A DNA stretch of 10,608 bases, taken from contig JAYVCI010000128.1 in the NCBI GenBank assembly GCA_043750035.1, forward strand, positions 1 through 10,608. The letters run 5' to 3'. Within the stretch, counting starts at the first letter, position 1. The number at the start of each line of letters is the position of its first letter. The stretch comes from CANJUD01 sp043750035. GTDB taxonomy: Bacteria; Bacteroidota; Bacteroidia; UKL13-3. This document shows, piece after piece, positions 6,040 to 10,608 of this stretch. The notes under the pieces were generated by a model. That model was not told the origin of the DNA, made no database searches, and saw nothing but the letters and a program-made list of their open reading frames with translations. A program made the position numbers and the translations under genes.

Positions 6040-6960
6040 TTATTTTAAATTTTGTTCCAAAAAGTCCACATATTTGTTTATGTCGTCAATATCGAACCAT
6101 TGAATGTTTTTTTCACGTCTTAGCCAAGTGAGCTGTTTTTTGGCATAGTTGCGTGTGTGTTGTTTGATTCGGTCAATAGCAGTAGGCAAATCAATCACAC
6201 CTTCTATATATTCAAATAGTTCTTTATAGCCAACGGTTTGTAGGGCATTGATATGTTTTAGTTCCAAAGATATTTGTCTTACTTCATTTTCAAATCCCGC
6301 TTTCATCATTTGATCCACACGGGTATCAATGTTTTTATACAAAATTTCACGTTCAGGATTGAGGGCAGTATATATAATGTTTACTTGTTGCTTGTATTCA
6401 CGCCAGGGGTTTGTCCCGAATATTTTTCGGGATTCCGGCAAAGCAGTTTGTGGCAATTCCGCAATTTCTATATGACGCATCAACCTTTGCGGATTCAACT
6501 GATCACTTTTGTTCAAGGTATTGTAAATGTGTTTGGGAAGTCTGTCAATCAGTGCTTTTAGTCCTTGCGTTTGATATAATGATATTAAGGAGTTTCTAAA
6601 TTCCTCATCTTTTTCAGGGAAGAAATCTAGTCCGTCCAATAATGCTTTTATATATAATCCCGAACCTCCGCAAACGATTACCAGGTTGTGTTTCCCAAAT
6701 AAAGATATGATTTTATTGCCCACATCTCTTTCAAATTGCCCCGCATTCATTTCCTCTTTCAAACTCAAATTCGCCACAAAATGGTATTCAATTTTTTCCA
6801 AACTTTCTTTGCTGGGCTGTGCGGTACCTATGGGAAGTTCTTTATAAAACTGCCTACTGTCAGCCGATATAATGGGGCATCGGTAGGTATTGGCTATTAA
6901 TTCTGCCAAAGCAGTTTTGCCACAGGCAGTGGGGCCTGTTATCACTAATAAGTTTTTCAA
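6040..6960 (-). CDS. miaA: tRNA dimethylallyltransferase
   Basis: Transfers the dimethylallyl group of DMAPP to N6 of adenosine 37 in tRNAs reading codons that begin with U (i6A37). Full length, 306 residues. Visible motifs: P-loop GPTACGKT (9-16), DSRQ (34-37) with IGTAQP (44-49), MNAGQF (71-76), GGSGLYI (98-104), NPQRLMRHIE (156-165), QTVGYKEL (241-248) and NYAKKQLTWLRR (271-282). The start codon is TTG at 6960; no ATG or GTG lies in frame between it and the upstream stop near 7012, and the MKNLLVITGP start fits the family exactly. Residues about 177-183 (SRKIFGT) are encoded by a palindrome related to the intergenic TCCCGAT element and seem to lengthen the linker after NPQR compared with relatives that I recall. 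It lies 107 bp downstream of the pRiA4b-like gene and 50 bp upstream of terC. Confidence 0.97.
   Translation of the reverse strand: MKNLLVITGPTACGKTALAELIANTYRCPIISADSRQFYKELPIGTAQPSKESLEKIEYHFVANLSLKEEMNAGQFERDVGNKIISLFGKHNLVIVCGGSGLYIKALLDGLDFFPEKDEEFRNSLISLYQTQGLKALIDRLPKHIYNTLNKSDQLNPQRLMRHIEIAELPQTALPESRKIFGTNPWREYKQQVNIIYTALNPEREILYKNIDTRVDQMMKAGFENEVRQISLELKHINALQTVGYKELFEYIEGVIDLPTAIDRIKQHTRNYAKKQLTWLRREKNIQWFDIDDINKYVDFLEQNLK
6414..6432. repeat. In-frame palindrome inside miaA
   Basis: TCCCGAA (6414-6420), 5-nt centre TATTT, TTCGGGA (6426-6432). It is similar to the TCCCGAT/ATCGGGA elements in the neighbouring spacers. In the miaA frame it reads Ser-Arg-Lys-Ile-Phe-Gly, in a variable surface linker. 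I infer an insertion tolerated because it adds a multiple of three. Confidence 0.55.
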
Positions 6961-7043
6961 AAGGTTATTATTTATTTTTGATTTAAGAACAAGGAATGAA
7001 GATTTCTGATTTTAGAAGTAATAAAATCGTTAAATTATACCTC

Positions 7044-7061
7044 TCCCGATAGCTATCGGGA
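7044..7061. repeat. TCCCGATAGCTATCGGGA palindrome after pRiA4b-like gene
   Basis: A perfect 18-bp palindrome, TCCCGATAGCTATCGGGA, six bases past the TAA stop at 7070-7068 in the direction of transcription. Identical to the copy at 7828-7845. No T-tract follows on the minus strand. Confidence 0.85.
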
Positions 7062-7067
7062 CAATCA

Positions 7068-7676
7068 TTAAATAGAATCGTCTAACCCCTGTTCGTCTAT
7101 CCCCAATTCAGATTCTTCGGTTTCTTCTTCACCATCAACCAGGGTATCATCATCCACGCCTTCGCCCACATCCAAATGCTCACCCAAAAAACCTTCTTTC
7201 AAATCTTCAAATTCTTCGTCTTCTACCACAACAAATTTTTTGTCGGAATATTGTTTGGGTGCTAAACCTTCCTGGCGGACCAAAACAGGGTAAGTTGCCT
7301 TAGGGTCTTCTTTCATAATGATGCCCGTGAGCTCAACATAGAAACTCCACATTTCTATAAAATCGTAAACATATAAGAATTTTTGGTGCGGGTCTTCAAT
7401 AAAATCATTGAGGAACGACTTTTTCATGATGGGGATTTTTTTCACCTCTGGATTTTTCATTTCTGCTTTTGTGAGCATGTTTTCCAAAGTAATTTCATCG
7501 CCCTTGTGCCATTGGTCGTTGCTTAGGTAAAATGAGGCCATGTGTTTTTGGTCGAACTTGATGGAATCGAGAATGGCTTTGTGCAATTCCAAAAACGACT
7601 GCGAAGATTGGATATCAATTACACGACTGATGTCGTCGTAGTCTTCAAAAGTAACAGTAAATCTATATAAGGCCAT
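7068..7676 (-). CDS. Plasmid pRiA4b ORF-3-like family protein
   Basis: A 202-residue cytoplasmic protein resembling the pRiA4b ORF-3 family (PF07929), whose biochemical role is not established. The N-terminal part MALYRFTVTFEDYDDISRVIDIQ with SFLELHKAILDSIKFDQKHMASFYLSNDQW (residues about 27-56) and the later KFLYVYDFIEMWSFYVELTGI (about 99-119) follow the family pattern of a small alpha/beta fold with conserved aromatic residues. From about residue 150 to the end the chain is almost all acidic or small (EDEEFEDL, DVGEGVDDD, GEEETEESELG), a likely disordered tail. ATG start at 7676. Downstream miaA is 107 bp away; upstream DUF1015 is 199 bp away with a repeat-filled spacer. A weak -7-like TACTTTTT precedes it. 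The context gives no firm clue to function. Confidence 0.8.
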   Translation of the reverse strand: MALYRFTVTFEDYDDISRVIDIQSSQSFLELHKAILDSIKFDQKHMASFYLSNDQWHKGDEITLENMLTKAEMKNPEVKKIPIMKKSFLNDFIEDPHQKFLYVYDFIEMWSFYVELTGIIMKEDPKATYPVLVRQEGLAPKQYSDKKFVVVEDEEFEDLKEGFLGEHLDVGEGVDDDTLVDGEEETEESELGIDEQGLDDSI

Positions 7677-7763
7677 AAGCAGCTATTGTATTTTGCTACA
7701 AAAAACGGGGAAAAAGTATTAATTACGGAATAAATATTTAGAAAAAATGGATTCGGGATTCAG

Positions 7764-7777
7764 TCCGCAGCGGCGGA
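7764..7777. repeat. GC-rich palindrome TCCGC-AGCG-GCGGA
   Basis: TCCGC (7764-7768), loop AGCG, GCGGA (7773-7777), inside an otherwise AT-rich spacer and next to ATTCGGGATTCAG. Its base composition differs sharply from the surroundings, suggesting an inserted small repeat of a class distinct from the TCCCGAT palindrome 50 bp away. Confidence 0.5.
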
Positions 7778-7796
7778 TGGGGAACCTACATATCGA

Positions 7797-7824
7797 TTGT
7801 CTGTTGTCTGTTATCATTTGTCTG
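7797..7824. repeat. 7-bp tandem repeat TTGTCTG
   Basis: TTGTCTG begins at 7797, 7804 and 7818, with a diverged unit TTATCAT at 7811, so the period is exactly 7 bp over four units. It lies in the spacer after DUF1015, directly before the TCCCGAT palindrome. Confidence 0.75.
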
Positions 7825-7827
7825 CCG

Positions 7828-7845
7828 TCCCGATAGCTATCGGGA
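7828..7845. repeat. TCCCGATAGCTATCGGGA palindrome after DUF1015 gene
   Basis: Perfect 18-bp palindrome identical to 7044-7061, here 30 bp past the DUF1015 stop codon. Confidence 0.85.
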
Positions 7846-7858
7846 GGCACTAACTACT

Positions 7859-7874
7859 CTCGTTCTAAAACGAG
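7859..7874 (-). other. Small hairpin just past the DUF1015 stop
   Basis: CTCGTT (7859-7864), loop CTAA, AACGAG (7869-7874), extendable past a mismatch. It begins two bases after the stop codon. No T-tract follows on the minus strand, so termination is doubtful; it may protect a 3' end. Confidence 0.4.
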
Positions 7875-7875
7875 A

Positions 7876-9105
7876 CTAATCCCCCATCTCATACACCACC
7901 AAACCAGTTCTCAACTTCGGTTCTATCCAGGTAGATTTGGGCGGCATAATAAGGTTATTTTCTGCTACGGCTTTTAATTCTTGTATTGAGGTAGGATATA
8001 ATGTAATTGCCAAATCTGCTTTGCCACCATCTATAATATGTTGCAGTGTTCCTATACCTTTGCCACCGTCAATAAACGATAAGCGTGAATCTGTTTTACT
8101 ATCGGTGATATGTAATATATTTTTCAATAAATATTTCTCAACAATACTTACATCCAATTTGCCTAATATATCTTCGGGCATATATTCATCTTTCAAAGTA
8201 AGTTGATAGGCTTGGTCTTTTATATATAATCCAAACTCTCCTTTTTGCAGGGGCTGGAAAGGCAGATTTCCGCATGTAAAAACATCAAAGAATACTTTCA
8301 CATTATCTAAAAAGTCTGTTTCATAAACTTCAGGATCTTTTACCAAACGGTGATACTCATATATAGTGAGTTTGGAAAAAGGAATCAAACAAACTGGAAA
8401 AAAATTGAAAGCTGCTTCTCTATCATCACTCGTCCTTCTTCGAGATTGGCAATATGCCGCAGCACCAGCAGAACGGTGATGCCCATCGGCAATATATAAC
8501 TGTTTCATCGCCGCAAATTGTGCCGTAATTTCTGACGTTTCTGCTATATCATTTACGGGCCACAAATTATGCTTTATCTGATCGTCGCTAATGAAATTAT
8601 ATTCAGGTTTACGCATGGTTATTTTTGCAACAATGCGGTCAATGGCAGCATTATCGGGATACGTAAGGAGTACTGGGCAACCAATAGTTTTTATATATTG
8701 CACATGCTCCATCAACTCATGCTGTTTTTCAGTTAATGTATTTTCATGTTTCAATATCACACCATTCAAATAATCATCAACCGATGCCGCTGCTATTATA
8801 CCTGTATATGCTTTGGAGCCTACAATATTTCTATATATATAATAGGATACTAATTCTTCTCTGATTAAGACACCCTGCTCCAATAATTTTTCCAAATATT
8901 CCCTCCCAAAAGTATAATGTTTCTCAGGATTTTTTTTTTCGTCATCGAAATGCAAAAAAGGTTTTACCACATTCAAATAACTATTCGGATTTTTCTTGAT
9001 ATGTTTTTTCGCCTCTTCCCTATGCCCCGATTCAGATGACGCGGAAACAATGTCTGCTATTTCTTTTGCAGGACGGATAGCTTTGAAGGGTTTGATGGTA
9101 GCCAA
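7876..9105 (-). CDS. DUF1015 family protein in serine gene cluster
   Basis: A 409-residue cytoplasmic protein of the DUF1015 family. Family-like blocks: the N-terminal IKPFKAIRP (residues 4-12), VILKHENTLTEKQ (116-128), the IADGHHR signature (205-211) and the C-terminal MPPKSTWIEPKLRTGLVVYEM (387-407). Its place straight after serC and serA on the same strand (118 bp from serA) is a gene order that I recall from many Bacteroidota, and it points to serine metabolism. The D-G-H-H-R motif resembles the G-x-H-R signature of the ParB/sulfiredoxin fold, which includes an archaeal free-serine kinase (SerK). I infer, without proof, a possible nucleotide-dependent enzyme acting on serine or a related metabolite. 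The start codon is TTG at 9105 (Met-Ala-Thr-Ile-Lys-Pro-Phe), with no ATG near; the family N-terminus begins right there. Confidence 0.9.
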   Translation of the reverse strand: MATIKPFKAIRPAKEIADIVSASSESGHREEAKKHIKKNPNSYLNVVKPFLHFDDEKKNPEKHYTFGREYLEKLLEQGVLIREELVSYYIYRNIVGSKAYTGIIAAASVDDYLNGVILKHENTLTEKQHELMEHVQYIKTIGCPVLLTYPDNAAIDRIVAKITMRKPEYNFISDDQIKHNLWPVNDIAETSEITAQFAAMKQLYIADGHHRSAGAAAYCQSRRRTSDDREAAFNFFPVCLIPFSKLTIYEYHRLVKDPEVYETDFLDNVKVFFDVFTCGNLPFQPLQKGEFGLYIKDQAYQLTLKDEYMPEDILGKLDVSIVEKYLLKNILHITDSKTDSRLSFIDGGKGIGTLQHIIDGGKADLAITLYPTSIQELKAVAENNLIMPPKSTWIEPKLRTGLVVYEMGD

Positions 9106-9156
9106 GGGGATATTTTATATTTTACAATTAATATTTTTTATTTTTTAGTAGTCTAT

Positions 9157-9180
9157 TTCCGTCGGCTTCAGCCAACGGAA
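9157..9180 (-). repeat. Hairpin between serA and DUF1015
   Basis: TTCCGTCGGC (9157-9166), loop TTCA, GCCAACGGAA (9171-9180). As RNA from the minus strand it forms ten pairs, one of them G-U, around a UGAA tetraloop. The sequence after it in the direction of transcription is A/T-mixed without a U-run, so it is a poor terminator. It may reduce read-through or stabilise the serC-serA mRNA end, or be another dispersed palindrome. Confidence 0.6.
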
Positions 9181-9194
9181 GCTGACGTATGGCT

Positions 9195-9215
9195 CTCTCA
9201 ACTCTCAACTCTCAA
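9195..9215. repeat. 7-bp tandem repeat CTCTCAA x3
   Basis: CTCTCAA at 9195, 9202 and 9209 are three exact copies, then a partial CTT. The array starts 8 bp past the serA stop (9224). On the transcribed strand the unit is TTGAGAG. Confidence 0.85.
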
Positions 9216-9223
9216 CTTATATA

Positions 9224-10192
9224 TTATTTCTTCCTAAAAAACTCTATAATTTTCTCAGCCAATTCTATTCCTATTCTATTCTGTGCTTCCATGGTTGAAC
9301 CTCCAATATGTGGGCTCAGCGACACATTGGGCAAAGAAAATAATTCTGATTTAACCGGCGGTTCTATTTCAAAAACATCGAGTCCTGCAAATGCTACTTT
9401 ACCAGTTTTTAATGCTTTTAAAAGTGCTTTTTCATTTATCACACCACCTCGTGCACAATTGATTAAACCTACTCCAGGTTTTAATATTTCTATCTCCTTC
9501 TCTCCTATCACAGCTTGGTCGCCTTCGTTAAAAGGAACGTGCAATGAAATAAAATCTGCTTTCTTTAATACTTTATTTTTAGTAACGGTTTTCAAAGGAA
9601 TTTTAACCGCTTTATCTCTCAAGTTTTGATGGAAATAAAAACTGATTGTTACGTCATCTACATAAGGATCATAAGCCAATACATCCATGCCCATGCCCAA
9701 CGCAATCTTGGCAACCTCTTGTCCGATGCGGCCAAAACCTATAATACCCATAGTCTTGCCACGAAGCTCAACACCATTGGCACAAAACTTTTTGAGATCG
9801 TTGAATTTATTCGGAGCATCAATAGTCATTTCATAATTGGTATGATTTATATATCTCGCCATCGAAAATATATGTGCAAATACCAACTCGGCCACTGAAG
9901 CAGATGATGACATGGGTGTATTGATTACACGAATGCCTTTTTGCTTGGCATAATCCACATCAATATTATCCAGCCCCACCCCGCCACGGCCAATCAATTT
10001 TAAATTGGGGCATGCATCCATCAATTCTTTGCGAACTTTTGTTGCACTACGCACAGTAATACAATCATAAGTATTTAGTTTTTTCGCCAATTCTTCTTGT
10101 GGAATTTTATTTGTATCCACACTGAATCCAGCCTTCTCCAGCATTTTTTTTCCGGTGCTGTCTATTCCGTCGTTTGCGAGTATTTTTATCAT
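9224..10192 (-). CDS. serA: D-3-phosphoglycerate dehydrogenase (short form)
   Basis: NAD-dependent oxidation of 3-phosphoglycerate to 3-phosphohydroxypyruvate, the first step of the phosphorylated serine pathway. The 322-residue chain is a D-2-hydroxyacid dehydrogenase with no C-terminal ACT domain, so serine feedback through an ACT domain is not expected. Seen: the substrate-domain block TVRSATKVRKELMDACPNLK (46-65) with IGRGGVGLDNID (67-78), the Rossmann motif GFGRIG (152-157), an acidic residue after the second strand (D175, favouring NAD over NADP), and the catalytic triad Arg248 (CARGG), Glu277 (EIEPP) and His295 (SPHIGG). ATG start at 10192. serC ends 99 bp upstream and DUF1015 follows, with repeat arrays in both spacers. 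Other 2-hydroxyacid dehydrogenases look similar, but serC next door makes SerA by far the best call. Confidence 0.95.
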   Translation of the reverse strand: MIKILANDGIDSTGKKMLEKAGFSVDTNKIPQEELAKKLNTYDCITVRSATKVRKELMDACPNLKLIGRGGVGLDNIDVDYAKQKGIRVINTPMSSSASVAELVFAHIFSMARYINHTNYEMTIDAPNKFNDLKKFCANGVELRGKTMGIIGFGRIGQEVAKIALGMGMDVLAYDPYVDDVTISFYFHQNLRDKAVKIPLKTVTKNKVLKKADFISLHVPFNEGDQAVIGEKEIEILKPGVGLINCARGGVINEKALLKALKTGKVAFAGLDVFEIEPPVKSELFSLPNVSLSPHIGGSTMEAQNRIGIELAEKIIEFFRKK

Positions 10193-10212
10193 ATATTATA
10201 GTCGTTAGTCAA

Positions 10213-10240
10213 TTAGTGGTTAGTGGTTAGTGGTTAGTGG
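10213..10240. repeat. 7-bp tandem repeat TTAGTGG x4
   Basis: Four exact copies of TTAGTGG start at 10213, 10220, 10227 and 10234, in the serC-serA spacer. A GTTAGTC variant just before (10204-10210) may be a decayed unit. Confidence 0.88.
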
Positions 10241-10259
10241 CTGATGCCAGTAGCAAATA

Positions 10260-10291
10260 CTTGATACCTGATACTAGCTACTTGATACTAA
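10260..10291. repeat. Degenerate 7-bp repeat CTTGATA
   Basis: Units CTTGATA, CCTGATA, CTAGCTA and CTTGATA start at 10260, 10267, 10274 and 10281, followed by a partial CTAA running into the serC stop. TACTTGATAC occurs twice exactly 21 bp apart. Together with the TTAGTGG array the serC-serA spacer is almost wholly 7-bp-periodic. Confidence 0.65.
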
Positions 10292-10608
10292 TTAGGAGTT
10301 CTTCTTCTCGAAATCGTGCATTACATTTACCAAAGCTTGTACACTTTCAATAGGCAATGCATTATATAACGATGCCCTGAATCCTCCTACGGAGCGGTGG
10401 CCTTTTATGCCAGATATACCTGCTTCTTTGGCTGCAGTCATAAATGCTTCATCGAGGTCGGGTTTGGTCATTACAAAACATACATTCATTTTGGAGCGGT
10501 CTTCTACTTCGCAAGTTCCTTTGAACAAACTGTTGCGGTCTATTTCATTATATAATAATTCAGCTTTTGCAGTATTGCGAACTTCCATGGCAGCAGTACC
10601 GCCCATCT
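10292..10608 (-). CDS. serC: Phosphoserine aminotransferase, C-terminal part (cut by window edge)
   Basis: PLP-dependent enzyme that converts 3-phosphohydroxypyruvate and glutamate to phosphoserine and 2-oxoglutarate, the second step of serine synthesis (some family members also act in pyridoxal phosphate synthesis). Only about 105 of some 355-360 residues are inside the window; the frame is open at base 10608, so the Met at 10606 is internal. The visible part matches the SerC small domain: AELLYNEIDRNSLFKG, then EDRSKMNVCFVM, then the highly conserved GIKGHRSVGGFRASLYNALP and a VMHDFEKKNS end. It is the first gene of the serC-serA-DUF1015 order and its stop lies in a repeat-rich spacer. The promoter is outside the window. 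Confidence 0.95.
   Translation of the reverse strand, partial: MGGTAAMEVRNTAKAELLYNEIDRNSLFKGTCEVEDRSKMNVCFVMTKPDLDEAFMTAAKEAGISGIKGHRSVGGFRASLYNALPIESVQALVNVMHDFEKKNS

Noticed and set aside
9189..9629. Plus-strand open frame of 146 codons
   Set aside because: It is antisense to the 3' half of serA and its start lies in the 7-bp repeat array; serA is certain.

Overview
The window is a piece of a Bacteroidota chromosome, probably from the Chitinophagales/Sphingobacteriales/Flavobacteriales side of the phylum. The signs are AT-rich DNA, a secreted protein with a type IX secretion C-terminal domain, A-rich start regions with no clear Shine-Dalgarno, promoters of the TTG/TAnnTTTG type, and the serC-serA-DUF1015 gene order. 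Most genes are housekeeping or metabolic. No defence system, prophage, transposase, CRISPR array or RNA gene is visible.

Layout. Bases 1-1190 (minus strand): the N-terminal part of leuS, cut by the window edge, and upstream of it a PnuC-type vitamin transporter. Bases 1229-3711 (plus strand): clpX, divergent from pnuC, then a secreted T9SS-sorted protein ending at a strong hairpin terminator (3734-3779). Bases 3802-4707 (minus): an unrecognised single-pass membrane protein with a TTG start. Bases 4715-5245: a gene-free stretch of about 530 bp holding a large hairpin and a duplicated repeat unit (a 9-bp-period GATT array plus a GGTG-TTGT-CACC palindrome). Bases 5246-10608: six minus-strand genes, in transcription order serC (C-terminal part only), serA, DUF1015, a pRiA4b ORF-3-like protein, miaA and terC.

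How the genes relate. serC and serA are consecutive enzymes of the phosphorylated serine pathway, and the DUF1015 protein directly downstream is a likely functional partner. leuS and miaA serve translation (tRNA charging and tRNA modification). clpX is the unfoldase of the ClpXP protease. TerC and PnuC are membrane transport proteins. The others are not clearly linked.

The most unusual content is in small repeats rather than genes. At least five classes of short palindrome occur. One class (TCCCGAT...ATCGGGA) sits just 3' of three consecutive stop codons, and a related copy lies in frame inside miaA. Another GC-rich palindrome is read in frame inside leuS. Four microsatellite-like arrays with an exact 7-bp period fill the spacers of the serC-serA-DUF1015 region. 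Three genes (the membrane protein, miaA, DUF1015) appear to start at TTG.
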